The position numbers and the translations under genes are program-made. The notes under the pieces are model-generated. The model worked only from the letters and a program-made list of their open reading frames with translations, was not told the DNA's origin and made no database searches. Positions 1 to 7,206 of a stretch of 18,914 nucleotides of DNA are shown here, in pieces. Source of the stretch: JBPCOB01 sp051000715 (GTDB taxonomy: Bacteria; Actinomycetota; Actinomycetes; JALYNC01); contig JBPCOB010000135.1 in assembly GCA_051000715.1 (NCBI GenBank), forward strand, positions 1-18,914, in the 5' to 3' direction. Numbering within the stretch: position 1 is the stretch's first letter; every line of letters starts with the position of its first letter.

Positions 1-341
1 ATCTCGGCAACGTCGGCCCGGGCGAGCGGGCGCGGGTGCTGGGCTCGGCCGCCGCGCTGCTGCACCCCATCGCGTTCGCCGAGCCCTTCGGGCTCTCGGT
101 GGTGGAGTCGATGGTCTGCGGTACGCCGGTTCTCGCCTATCCGCGCGGCTCGATGCCGGAGGTGATCGACCAGGGGGTGACGGGACTGCTGGTCGAGGGT
201 GTCGAGGCGGCGGTTGCCGCAGTGCCTGACGTCGTACGGCTGGACCGCGCGGCCTGCCGCCGCGTGGCGGAATCGCGGTTCTCCGCCGAGCGGATGGTCG
301 ACGACTACCTTCGGCTGTATGCAGAACTCCTCGCTGCGTAG
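1..341 (+). CDS. Glycosyltransferase family 4, C-terminal part (5' end outside window)
   Basis: This is the last ~113 residues of a GT-B fold, GT4-type glycosyltransferase; the reading frame runs from base 3 and the start lies before the window. The visible piece is the nucleotide-sugar-binding half. It has the family's E-x7-E signature (FAEPFGLSVVESM), followed by CGTPVLAYPRGSMPEVI and a G-TGLLVEG strand. The C-terminal helix (RFSAERMVDDYLRLYAELL) is typical of the family end. Such enzymes transfer a sugar from an NDP-sugar to a glycan, lipid or small molecule, usually in the cytoplasm or at the inner membrane face. Its end overlaps the start of the downstream GH130-like gene by 23 bases, so the two are probably co-translated and may act on related (possibly mannose-containing) sugars. 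The acceptor cannot be inferred from this fragment. Confidence 0.9.
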   Translation, partial: LGNVGPGERARVLGSAAALLHPIAFAEPFGLSVVESMVCGTPVLAYPRGSMPEVIDQGVTGLLVEGVEAAVAAVPDVVRLDRAACRRVAESRFSAERMVDDYLRLYAELLAA

Positions 342-1275
342 CGACCTGCTCTTCACCCGGTCGAGGGCCAACCCCCTGCTCAACGCGGACCGGTGGCCCT
401 ATCCGGTGAACGCGGTGATGAACGCGGGCGCGACCGTGATGGACGGCACCACGGTGCTGGTCTGCCGGGTCGAGGACCGTCGCGGGATCTCCCACCTGGC
501 GCTGGCCCGCTCGCGCAACGGGGTGTCCAACTGGGTCGTCGACGAGTCGCCCTTCATGATGCCGAGCCCGGACCACCCCGAGGAGCAGTGGGGCCTGGAG
601 GACGCCCGCGTGACCTACGTCGACGAGCTCGAGGCGTGGGTCGTCGTCTACACCTCGTTCGGCCCGGGCGGCCCGTGCATCTCGCTGGCCACGACCCAGG
701 ACTTCGTCACCATCGAGCGGCTCGGCATGGTCATGTCCCCCGAGGACAAGAACGGGGCCCTGCTCCCGCGGCGGGTCAAGGGGGACTGGATCCTCTTCCA
801 CCGTCCGGTGGCCACCATCGGCCGACGCGGCGACGTCTGGCTCTCCCGCTCGAGCGACCTGCGCAGCTGGACGGCTCCGGAGCCGGTGATGGGCGCGCGG
901 GTCGGTGGGTGGTGGGACTCCGCCCGCATCGGCATCGGCCCTCCCCCGCTGGAGACCGAGGACGGCTGGCTGGTGGTCTACCACGGCGTACGGCAGACGG
1001 TCGCCGGCGCGCTCTACCGGGCCGGGCTGGCGTTGCTCGACCTGGACCAGCCGGCCAAGGTGCTGCGCCGCGCCGAGGACTGGGTGCTCGGCCCGCAGAC
1101 CTCCTACGAGCTGGTCGGTGACGTCCCGGGGGTCGTCTTTCCGTGCGGGTTGGTGTACGACGACAAGACCGACCAGATCCGCGTCTACTACGGCGCTGCG
1201 GACTCCCAGGTCGCGCTCGCGACCGCCTCGCTGTCCGACGTCATGGCATTCCTGCGCGACTCGCCGGAGGAGTGA
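319..1275 (+). CDS. GH130-family glycoside phosphorylase/hydrolase
   Basis: A 318-residue five-bladed beta-propeller enzyme of family GH130, which phosphorolyses or hydrolyses beta-mannosides such as mannosyl-glucose or mannosyl-GlcNAc oligosaccharides. Family landmarks appear in order: MNAGATV near residue 34, the catalytic-acid block WGLEDARV with Asp95, KNGALLPRRVKG near 144, IGIGPPPLETEDGWLVVYHG at 204-223, and the final blade with YYGAADSQVALATA. I chose the ATG at 319 because it gives a normal GH130 N-terminus (LLFTRSRANPLL soon after the start); an open frame extends back to 199, but that part is out-of-frame overlap with the glycosyltransferase. There is no signal peptide, so it is cytoplasmic. 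The 23-base overlap with the GT4 gene suggests a two-gene operon. Phosphorylase versus hydrolase activity, and the substrate, cannot be settled by eye. Confidence 0.88.
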   Translation: MQNSSLRSDLLFTRSRANPLLNADRWPYPVNAVMNAGATVMDGTTVLVCRVEDRRGISHLALARSRNGVSNWVVDESPFMMPSPDHPEEQWGLEDARVTYVDELEAWVVVYTSFGPGGPCISLATTQDFVTIERLGMVMSPEDKNGALLPRRVKGDWILFHRPVATIGRRGDVWLSRSSDLRSWTAPEPVMGARVGGWWDSARIGIGPPPLETEDGWLVVYHGVRQTVAGALYRAGLALLDLDQPAKVLRRAEDWVLGPQTSYELVGDVPGVVFPCGLVYDDKTDQIRVYYGAADSQVALATASLSDVMAFLRDSPEE

Positions 1276-1286
1276 GCCGCGCCGCC

Positions 1287-1610
1287 TTAGTCGACGGGAC
1301 GCTCGGGATCGGCCTTGGTTCCAGCCCCCAGAGCGGGCCGGGTGCTCGGCCGGAACACCGCCGGCGAACCGGGCTCGCGGGCCAGTGGCCCGTTCGCGCC
1401 GACCACCGACAGCCAGGGCAGCGCGATCGCCGCGATCACCAGCACGATCCGGGCCGGGGTATAGGGGATCACGATCGCCAGCAAGAAACAGACGGTGCGG
1501 ATGCCCATGGAGATCAGGTACCGCCGCCGTCGATCGTCGAGCTGCTGGAAACGGCTCTTGGGCGCGCTGGTGATCAGGACCGCCGAGACTTCGCGCTTCT
1601 TGTCCCGCAC
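1287..1610 (-). CDS. DUF3099 family small membrane protein
   Basis: A ~107-residue protein recognised as DUF3099 by the N-terminal LITSAP motif, the basic DDRRRRY stretch and the block MGIRTVCFLLAIVIPY. Two hydrophobic segments (about residues 30-47 and 50-67) are joined by a very short turn, forming a membrane hairpin. The C-terminal ~35 residues are polar and Pro/Arg-rich, probably cytoplasmic. Function is unknown; the family is common in actinobacteria. Start choice: a GTG at 1616 overlaps the Shine-Dalgarno-like GGGAGG, whereas the GTG at 1610 sits 5 bases after it, so 1610 is preferred. It lies 51 bases downstream of the acyl-CoA dehydrogenase on the same strand and may be co-transcribed. 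Its stop is 11 bases from the stop of the convergent GH130 gene. Confidence 0.82.
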   Translation of the reverse strand: MRDKKREVSAVLITSAPKSRFQQLDDRRRRYLISMGIRTVCFLLAIVIPYTPARIVLVIAAIALPWLSVVGANGPLAREPGSPAVFRPSTRPALGAGTKADPERPVD

Positions 1611-1661
1611 GTCCACCTCCCACCGGTTTCGCTGTTCATCCAGGCGCCGGCCGCCCCAAGT

Positions 1662-3578
1662 CTAGGCGCCGGCTGCCCGGAGCGCCTCCTCCGAGCCGGC
1701 CCGGCCGGGCGGCGGGGGGATCATGGGACCGTCGCCCGAGGGGTCGATGATCCCTCGTTCCAGCCACTGGTGGCGGCCCTCGAGCACCCGCTGGGCGACC
1801 GCATAACTGCGCGCGTCATCGTTGGCCCAAAGCGAATGGAACAGCGCGTCCACCCGGCGCCGGGCGCCGCGGCAGAACAGGTCGGCCAGTTCGATCGCGG
1901 CCGGACCTTCGGGTTCTCCGTCGGTGAGGAGCATCTGGGCCCGAACGGCGGCCGCGCTCATCGCGAACAGCTCGGCGCCGATGTCGACGAGCCGGCCGAG
2001 GAACACCTGCTTGCGCTCGAGCTTGCCCTGCCAGCGCGACATCGCGTAGAAGGTCGAGCGGGCCAGCTTGCGGCTCGACCGCTCGACGAAGCGCAGGTGC
2101 GTCGCGAGCGGGCCGAACTCGGGATACGCCGTGGGCACCTGGCCGGCGCCGACGGCCAGCGGAGGTAGCCACTTCGCGTAGAACCGGCCCGCCTTTACCA
2201 CGGTCCGCGCCTTGTCCGTGAGCGCGACATCGGGGTCGATGATGTCCCCGGCCACCGACAGGTGCTGGTCGACCGCCTCCCGGGCGATCAGAAGCCGCAT
2301 GATCTCCGAGGAGCCCTCGAAGATCCGGTTGATCCGGATGTCGCGGAGCACCTGCTCGGCTGCGACCGGCCGCTCGCCGCGGGCGGCCAACGATGCCGCC
2401 GTCTCGTAGCCTCGGCCACCCCGGATCTGCACGAGGTCGTCCACGACCTGCCACCCCCACTCGGAGGTGAACAGCTTGGCCAGCGCCGCCTCGATCCGGA
2501 TGTCGTTGCGCTGCTCGTCGGCCATCGAGCTGGCGATCTCGACGACGGCCTCGAGCGCGAATGCGGTCGATGCCATACCGGCGATCTTGGCGGCCACCGC
2601 CTCGTGCTGGCCGACCGGCATACCCCACTGCACCCGCTCACCCGACCACTCGCGGGCGATCTTCAACGACCACTTGGCCGAGCCGGCGCAGATGGCGGGG
2701 AGCGAGAGCCGCCCGACGTTCAGTGTGGTGAGTGCGATCTTGAGTCCCCGGCCCTCGCCGCCGATCACGTTCTCCGCCGGGACGATCACATCGGTGAACG
2801 ACGTCACGCCGTTCTCGATGCCGCGCAGGCCCATGAAGGCGTTGCGGTGCTCCACCCGTACGCCGGGAGAGTCGGCTTCGACGATGAAGGCGGTGATGCC
2901 GCCGCGGTGGCCCTCGGACCTGGGCACCACGGCCATGACGACGAGCAGCTTGGCGATCACCCCGTTGGTGGTCCACAGCTTGGTGCCGTTGAGGACGTAG
3001 TCGCCGTTCGGGTCCGGCACGGCGGTGGTGGACAGGCGCGCCGGGTCGCTGCCCACGTCGGGCTCGGTGAGCAGGAACGCGCTGACCTCGTCCTTGGCGA
3101 CCCGCGGGAGGTACTTGGCCTTCTGCTCCGGCGTGCCGAACATCTTCAGCGGTTCGGGTACGCCGATCGACTGGTGCGCGCTCAGCAATGTGCTGATCGC
3201 CGCGTGCACCGAGCCGGCCAGCTCGAGTGCCCGGTTGTAGTAGACCTGGCTGAGGCCGAGGCCGCCGTACTCTTCGTCGATCTTCATCCCGAAGGCCCCG
3301 AGGGCGGCCAGGCCGGCCATCACCTCGGGCGGGATTCGCGCGTCGCGCTCGATGGCGAGCGGGTCGACCGAAGTGCGCAGGAACGACTCGAACTTGTCCA
3401 GGAACGCCTCGCCGCGCCGCGCATCGTCGGCCGAGGGCTTGGGGTGCGGATGGATCAGGTCGAGCCGGAAGCGGCCGAGGAAGAGCTCCTTGCCGAAGCT
3501 GGGCTTGCGCCACTCGGTTTCCCGGGCCGCCTCCGCGACGGCGCGCGACTGGCGCTCGGTGACCTCGGCGGCGCCCAT
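1662..3578 (-). CDS. Acyl-CoA dehydrogenase (long, VLCAD/FadE10-like)
   Basis: A 638-residue FAD-dependent acyl-CoA dehydrogenase that would oxidise acyl-CoA to trans-2-enoyl-CoA in beta-oxidation. Residue positions count from the ATG. The N-terminal helical domain includes GAFGMKIDEEYGGLG (~95-109). The FAD/substrate signature AFLLTEPDVGSD is at ~167-178, the middle beta domain has KLWTTNG, and the second signature QIRGGRGYE is at ~384-392. The catalytic-base region NRIFEGSSEIMRL places the Glu at 421, the VLCAD/ACAD9-type position. About 200 extra residues follow the core, as in long FadE enzymes such as mycobacterial FadE10; that specific orthology is my inference. I chose the ATG at 3578, with GGAG 8 bases upstream; a GTG at 3587 overlaps that ribosome site. 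It is divergent from the PAP2 gene, with ~90 bases between them. Confidence 0.92.
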   Translation of the reverse strand: MGAAEVTERQSRAVAEAARETEWRKPSFGKELFLGRFRLDLIHPHPKPSADDARRGEAFLDKFESFLRTSVDPLAIERDARIPPEVMAGLAALGAFGMKIDEEYGGLGLSQVYYNRALELAGSVHAAISTLLSAHQSIGVPEPLKMFGTPEQKAKYLPRVAKDEVSAFLLTEPDVGSDPARLSTTAVPDPNGDYVLNGTKLWTTNGVIAKLLVVMAVVPRSEGHRGGITAFIVEADSPGVRVEHRNAFMGLRGIENGVTSFTDVIVPAENVIGGEGRGLKIALTTLNVGRLSLPAICAGSAKWSLKIAREWSGERVQWGMPVGQHEAVAAKIAGMASTAFALEAVVEIASSMADEQRNDIRIEAALAKLFTSEWGWQVVDDLVQIRGGRGYETAASLAARGERPVAAEQVLRDIRINRIFEGSSEIMRLLIAREAVDQHLSVAGDIIDPDVALTDKARTVVKAGRFYAKWLPPLAVGAGQVPTAYPEFGPLATHLRFVERSSRKLARSTFYAMSRWQGKLERKQVFLGRLVDIGAELFAMSAAAVRAQMLLTDGEPEGPAAIELADLFCRGARRRVDALFHSLWANDDARSYAVAQRVLEGRHQWLERGIIDPSGDGPMIPPPPGRAGSEEALRAAGA

Positions 3579-3623
3579 TCGTGGCACTCCTCGCGTTCGG
3601 CGGCTGTGCAGGGGTGTCCCGCC

Positions 3624-3651
3624 AGGGTATCCGGGTTTCGCGGGGGGTCAC
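3624..3651 (-). promoter_or_regulatory. Putative sigma-70-type promoter for the acyl-CoA dehydrogenase gene
   Basis: On the minus strand GTGACC (3651-3646) is followed after 16 bases by TACCCT (3629-3624), about 45 bases before the ATG at 3578. Both hexamers are imperfect but fit a housekeeping actinobacterial promoter in the only intergenic space between two divergent genes. Confidence 0.35.
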
Positions 3652-3669
3652 CCGGGACAAAGGGCGACG

Positions 3670-4353
3670 ATGAGATCCCGGTACCACGGCCGCTCGGTCG
3701 GGCGCATCGCAGTCCGGCTGCTTCTCGGCGCGATCACCCTGGTCGCGGTGCTGACCGGCATCGGCCTACTGCTGACCAAGGTGCTGGCTCGGTCGGCGTT
3801 CGAGCGGGCCGACGCCAAGGCGGACGTCGTGCTGGCCCAGGACCGGACGCCGACCTGGAACACGATCACCCACTACGCGACCCTGCTCGCCGAGACCCGG
3901 ACAGTGGTGGTCGCCGGTGCGGTGCTGATCCTGGCGTTCCTGCTCGCGCTGCGGCGGTGGCGGGAGCCGCTGTTCCTGCTGACCGTCCTGGTGGGTGAGG
4001 TCGTGATCTTCGTGACGATCACACTGCTGGTCGACCGGCACCGGCCCCCGGTCCCCCACCTGGACGCCGCGCCACCGACGTCGAGCTTCCCGTCCGGGCA
4101 TACAGCGGCTGCGGTCTCCCTCTACGGTGGCTTCGCCCTGGTGGTGTGGCGAACCGTGCGGGTCGCGGCACTGCGTGCGCTGGCCGTCGTCGCCGGCATC
4201 GGCGTACCGGTCGCGGTGGCGCTCTCCCGGCTCTACCGGGGCATGCACTTCCCGACCGACGTGCTGGCCGGCGCGTTGCTCGGGTCGAGCTGGCTGGCGC
4301 TGGTCGCGGCAACCCTGCTGACCGAGCCGGTGAAACGGTTTAGCCGGCGATAG
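3670..4353 (+). CDS. PAP2-family membrane phosphatase
   Basis: A 227-residue integral membrane phosphatase of the PAP2 superfamily, acting on lipid phosphates or diphosphates such as phosphatidic acid or undecaprenyl diphosphate. There are about six membrane segments (roughly 12-37, 78-96, 100-121, 147-160, 165-186, 199-217). The three catalytic motifs are VDRHRPP (Arg125-Pro126), PSGHT (Ser142-His144) and SRLYRGMHFPTD (Arg187, His193, Asp197), so the general-acid and nucleophilic histidines are both present. The Lys that usually opens motif 1 (K-x6-RP) is Thr118; I believe actinobacterial relatives share this change, and it need not mean inactivity. The ATG at 3670 was chosen because it directly precedes an Arg-rich cytoplasmic N-terminus; the ribosome site (AAGGGCG) is weak. 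The gene converges with pncA, stop to stop within 20 bases. Confidence 0.87.
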   Translation: MRSRYHGRSVGRIAVRLLLGAITLVAVLTGIGLLLTKVLARSAFERADAKADVVLAQDRTPTWNTITHYATLLAETRTVVVAGAVLILAFLLALRRWREPLFLLTVLVGEVVIFVTITLLVDRHRPPVPHLDAAPPTSSFPSGHTAAAVSLYGGFALVVWRTVRVAALRALAVVAGIGVPVAVALSRLYRGMHFPTDVLAGALLGSSWLALVAATLLTEPVKRFSRR

Positions 4354-4373
4354 CCGCACCTCCGATCAGCCGA

Positions 4374-4949
4374 TCAGCCGGCCCGAAGCACCGGGTGGCC
4401 GATCAGCTGGACGCCGGCCCCCCGGAGCGCTCCGAGCGCCTCCTCGGTCGTCTCCGGGTCTACACCTGCGGTGAGGTCGAGCAGGACCCGGGTCCAGAAC
4501 CCGTTCTTGGCGGCGTCCAGGGCGGTGGCGCGCACACAGTGGTCGGTCGCGATGCCGACCACATCGACATCGTCGACCCCTCGCTTCCGCAGCCAGTCGG
4601 CCAGCGACGTCCCGGTCGCGTCGCGGCCCTCGAAGCCGCTGTACGCCGCCGCCCGCTCGCCCTTGTCGAAGACCGCCTCGACTCGGTCGGTGCCCAGCGC
4701 GGGGTGCAGCTGCGCGCCCGGCGTACCGATCAGGCAGTGCTCGGGCCAGGAGTCCACGTAGTCCGGGTCGGGCGAGAAGTGCGAGCCGGGGTCGCGGTGG
4801 TGGTCCCGGGTCGCGACCACCACGTCGTACGGCGTCTCTGCGAGATGCCGGGTGATCGACTCGGCCACGCCCGCGCCGCCCGCGACGGCTAGCTTGCCGC
4901 CCTCGCAGAAGTCGTTCTGTACGTCGACGATCAGCAGCGCCCGGTTCAT
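4374..4949 (-). CDS. pncA: Nicotinamidase (PncA, pyrazinamidase type)
   Basis: A 191-residue cysteine hydrolase that converts nicotinamide to nicotinate and ammonia in NAD salvage. The catalytic triad is visible: Asp9 (LLIVDVQNDF), Lys96 (FDKGERAAAYSGFEG) and Cys138 (GIATDHCVRATALDAAKNG). Metal ligands are Asp49, His51, His57 and His71 in TRDHHRDPGSHFS and SWPEHC. Lys96, Cys138 and the metal ligands fall at the same positions I recall for M. tuberculosis PncA, so it should also hydrolyse pyrazinamide (family knowledge, not shown here). The ATG at 4949 has GGAAAGG upstream and forms a 4-base ATGA overlap with the pncB stop. PncA product is therefore made right beside the enzyme that consumes it. 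Cytoplasmic; no truncation seen. Confidence 0.96.
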   Translation of the reverse strand: MNRALLIVDVQNDFCEGGKLAVAGGAGVAESITRHLAETPYDVVVATRDHHRDPGSHFSPDPDYVDSWPEHCLIGTPGAQLHPALGTDRVEAVFDKGERAAAYSGFEGRDATGTSLADWLRKRGVDDVDVVGIATDHCVRATALDAAKNGFWTRVLLDLTAGVDPETTEEALGALRGAGVQLIGHPVLRAG

Positions 4950-6253
4950 CGTGGCCTTTCCTGGTAGATGGTCGGCACCGCGGGCTCGCCGCGGGAGAGC
5001 CGCAGCGCACTGCGCGGCAGCTCTCCCCGCGCGGTGCGCCACCGCTCCCGCGCCTCGGCCAGGCTGCCCGGGGTGACGACTGCACCGCCCCGGACCAGCG
5101 GAACGAGCAACGGACGGTCGCCGGCTCTGGCCTCCGGTGGGGAGCCCACCAGCACCAGCTCGGCCCGGGCGCGGCCGGAGTCCCCCCGCCGCCGGACCGC
5201 CCACTTGCGCCCGCCGCGGGAGGGCTTGCCCGTGGACCGCTTCCCGACCGGCTCCAGCGGCGCGTCCGCGTCGTCCGACAGGGTCCGGGCGACCAGCTTG
5301 AAGACGAAGCCCGCGGTGGGCGCGCCGCTACCGGTCACCACCGCGGTCCCCACGCCGTACCCGTCCACCGGGGCGGAGGCCAGCGCCGCGATCGCGTACT
5401 CGTCGAGGTCGCTGGTCACCACGATCCTCGTAGAGTGCGCGCCCAGGTCGTCCAGCTGGGCGCGGGCGGCCCCGGCCAGCTCGAGCAGGTCGCCGCTGTC
5501 CAGCCGGACCGCGCCGAGGCCCGGACCGGCAACCTCGACCGCGGCGCGGATGGCTGCCTTCTCGTCGAAGGTGTCGACGAGCAGCGTCGTGCCGGTCCCC
5601 AGCGCAGCGACCTGGGCGGCGAAGGCGTCTCGCTCGCTGCGGTGGACCAGGGTGAAGGCGTGCGCGCTGGTGCCCGTGGTCGGGATGCCGAACCGGCGGC
5701 CGGCCGCGAGGTTGGAGGTCGCGGTGAACCCGGCCACGTAGCTGGCGCGGGCGGCGGCCACGGCAGCCTCCTCGTGAGTACGCCGGGAGCCCATCTCGAT
5801 GATCGGCCGGTCCCCGGCCGCGCAGACCATCCGGGCCGCGGCCGAGGCGACCGCGGTGTCGTGGTTGAGGATCGACAGGATCAGCGTCTCGAGCAGCACC
5901 GCCTCGCCGAACGGAGCCTCGACCACCAGCACCGGCGAGCCCGGGAAGTAGGCCTCGCCCTCGGCGTAGCCGTCGATGTCGCCGGAGAAGCGGTACGCCG
6001 AGAGCCACTCGCGGGTCGGGCCGTCCACGACCCCGGCGGCGGTCAGGAAGTCCAGCTCGTCCTCGCCGAAGCGGAACCGTTCCAGCGCCTCGAGCAGCCG
6101 GCCGGTGCCGGCGACCACGCCGTAGCGGCGGCCGGCCGGCAGGGCGCGGGCGAAGACCTCGAAGACCGACCGGCGCCACGCCGTACCGCTGCGCAGCGCG
6201 CTCTGCAGCATGGTGAGCTCGTAGTGGTCGGTGAACAACGCCGTGCCCGCCAT
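4946..6253 (-). CDS. pncB: Nicotinate phosphoribosyltransferase
   Basis: A 435-residue enzyme that joins nicotinate to PRPP, giving nicotinate mononucleotide in the Preiss-Handler route to NAD. The start MAGTALFTDHYELTM is a family hallmark. Further landmarks are FPGSPVLVVEAPFGEAVLLET (~103-123), FEVFARALPAGRRYGVVAG (31-49), the IIEMGSRRTHEEAA loop, and GIPTTGTSAHAF with His198, the likely phosphorylated histidine. The PRPP/phosphate-binding end of the barrel reads AVRLDSGDL, TSDLDEYAI and DGYGVGTAVV. Length is normal for the actinobacterial form. No Shine-Dalgarno precedes the ATG; a TAGGCT element lies 6 bases upstream, suggesting a leaderless transcript. It is first in the pncB-pncA operon and divergent from clpS, as in mycobacteria. 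Confidence 0.96.
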   Translation of the reverse strand: MAGTALFTDHYELTMLQSALRSGTAWRRSVFEVFARALPAGRRYGVVAGTGRLLEALERFRFGEDELDFLTAAGVVDGPTREWLSAYRFSGDIDGYAEGEAYFPGSPVLVVEAPFGEAVLLETLILSILNHDTAVASAAARMVCAAGDRPIIEMGSRRTHEEAAVAAARASYVAGFTATSNLAAGRRFGIPTTGTSAHAFTLVHRSERDAFAAQVAALGTGTTLLVDTFDEKAAIRAAVEVAGPGLGAVRLDSGDLLELAGAARAQLDDLGAHSTRIVVTSDLDEYAIAALASAPVDGYGVGTAVVTGSGAPTAGFVFKLVARTLSDDADAPLEPVGKRSTGKPSRGGRKWAVRRRGDSGRARAELVLVGSPPEARAGDRPLLVPLVRGGAVVTPGSLAEARERWRTARGELPRSALRLSRGEPAVPTIYQERPR

Positions 6254-6259
6254 CGGCCC

Positions 6260-6265
6260 AGCCTA
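6260..6265 (-). promoter_or_regulatory. Putative -10 element for a leaderless pncB transcript
   Basis: TAGGCT on the minus strand is followed by exactly 6 bases and then the ATG of pncB, so transcription would begin at or next to the start codon. No ribosome site is present between them. No convincing -35 hexamer is visible; GGAACC lies at the right distance (6288-6283). Confidence 0.42.
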
Positions 6266-6269
6266 AGGT
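6264..6269 (+). promoter_or_regulatory. Putative -10 element for clpS
   Basis: TAAGGT on the plus strand overlaps the pncB -10 on the other strand within one CCTAAGG core. Transcription from about 6276 would leave a ~46-base leader before the clpS ATG. Supported only by sequence resemblance and divergent gene placement. Confidence 0.3.
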
Positions 6270-6321
6270 GACCATCGCCGGTGGTTCCGGCCCCGGGCGG
6301 TCTGCCACCATGGGGGTCGAG

Positions 6322-6630
6322 ATGTCGGCGTCTCCCACCACCGCGACGGTCGCTCCGCAGCAGCTGGACCGGCCGGAGATCGACGACCTGCCGGTCGCCG
6401 ACACCCCCTGGATCACCATCGTGTGGAACGACCCGGTGAACCTGATGAGCTACGTCACCTACGTCTTCCAGTCGCTCTTCGGTTACAGCCGGGAGAAGGC
6501 CACCAAGCTGATGCTCGATGTGCACCACAAGGGCCGGGCTGTCGTGTCCACCGGCAGCCGGGAGCAGATGGAGCACGACGTCTCGCGGCTGCACGCTGCG
6601 GGGCTGTGGGCCACGCTGCAGCAGGACTAG
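6322..6630 (+). CDS. clpS: ATP-dependent Clp protease adaptor ClpS
   Basis: A 102-residue N-recognin adaptor that delivers proteins with bulky hydrophobic N-termini (N-degrons) to ClpC/ClpA-ClpP. After a disordered N-terminal ~27 residues, the core begins at WITIVWNDPVNLMSYVTYVF. It contains the substrate-binding Asn36-Asp37 and the Met42 gatekeeper. The helix KLMLDVHHKGRAVVSTG supplies the conserved His68, and the fold ends with HDVSRLHAAGLWATLQ. All residues expected for the N-degron pocket are present. I prefer the ATG at 6322, preceded by GGGGGTCGAG; an in-frame ATG at 6310 and a longer frame from 6268 are possible but less family-like. It starts the plus-strand run clpS-DUF2017-mec-cysO-cysM and is divergent from pncB. 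Confidence 0.94.
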   Translation: MSASPTTATVAPQQLDRPEIDDLPVADTPWITIVWNDPVNLMSYVTYVFQSLFGYSREKATKLMLDVHHKGRAVVSTGSREQMEHDVSRLHAAGLWATLQQD

Positions 6631-6640
6631 GGCGGGCGCG

Positions 6641-7186
6641 TTGGCCGGATTCCGCCGGACCCGCACCGGCATCGAGGTCAGGCTGCGCGCCGGCGAGATC
6701 GCGGTTTTGCGCCATCTGGTCACCGAGCTGCTGTCGCTGCTCTCGGCGGACGCCGCGCCGCCCTCGACCGACCCGCTGAGCGCCCTGGTCGGCATTCCCG
6801 ACGTCACCCCGCAGCCGCCGATCGACCCGGTGCTCGCCAGGCTGCTGCCCGCTGGTTATCGCGACGACGACGAGGCGGCGGCGGAGTTCCGTCGCTACAC
6901 CGAGGGCGATCTGCGCGCGGCCAAGCGGGCCTCCGGCGAGCGGGTCCTGGCCGGCCTGACGGGCGCCGGGACACGGCTGGCCCTCGACGAGGAGGCGGCG
7001 CGGGCCTGGCTCGGCACCCTCAACGACCTGCGGCTCTCGCTCGGTACGACGCTGTCGGTGACCGAGGACACCTACGCCGAGCTGGCCCGGCTCCGGCCGT
7101 CGGACTCCCGCGCCCGGCTGCTCGCGGTCTACGGCTGGCTGGGCTACCTGCAGGAGACGCTGGTGACCGCGGTGGCCGGCGAGTGA
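6641..7186 (+). CDS. DUF2017 family protein
   Basis: A 181-residue, largely helical cytoplasmic protein of DUF2017, a family that in actinobacteria is normally found directly after clpS. Recognisable parts are the N-terminal beta strand (FRRTRTGIEVRLRAGEIAVL), a leucine-rich helix (LVTELLSLL), the segment DPVLARLLPAGYRDDDEAAAEFRRYTE, and the C-terminal helices ending LLAVYGWLGYLQETLVTAV. No catalytic motif is evident and its biochemical role is unknown. The likely start is TTG at 6641, giving MAGFRRTRTG; it follows GGGCGGG and lies 10 bases after the clpS stop. An open frame extends back to 6518, but that part overlaps clpS coding sequence. The link with ClpS suggests a role near regulated proteolysis; this is inference from position only. 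Confidence 0.86.
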   Translation: MAGFRRTRTGIEVRLRAGEIAVLRHLVTELLSLLSADAAPPSTDPLSALVGIPDVTPQPPIDPVLARLLPAGYRDDDEAAAEFRRYTEGDLRAAKRASGERVLAGLTGAGTRLALDEEAARAWLGTLNDLRLSLGTTLSVTEDTYAELARLRPSDSRARLLAVYGWLGYLQETLVTAVAGE

Positions 7187-7194
7187 GGCGCCGA

Positions 7195-7200
7195 TAGCCT
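7195..7200 (+). promoter_or_regulatory. Putative -10 element for leaderless mec transcript
   Basis: TAGCCT is followed by 6 bases and then the GTG of the mec gene, the same geometry as upstream of pncB. No Shine-Dalgarno lies between. This would give mec-cysO-cysM its own promoter separate from clpS. Confidence 0.38.
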
Positions 7201-7206
7201 CGCGCT

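Noticed and set aside
1662..1690. GGCGCCGGC repeats around the acyl-CoA dehydrogenase stop as a terminator
   Set aside because: The hexamer GGCGCC is self-complementary and common in such DNA; no extended stem or U-tract.
2262..3998. Long plus-strand open frame (578 codons) opposite the acyl-CoA dehydrogenase gene
   Set aside because: It is antisense to a gene with complete family motifs; its composition (runs of Gly, Arg, His, Asp) is typical of a mirror frame in high-GC DNA and it contains no recognisable domain.
4360..4380. Tandem CGATCAGC copies between the PAP2 and pncA stops
   Set aside because: Only two short units, partly inside pncA coding sequence; likely chance.
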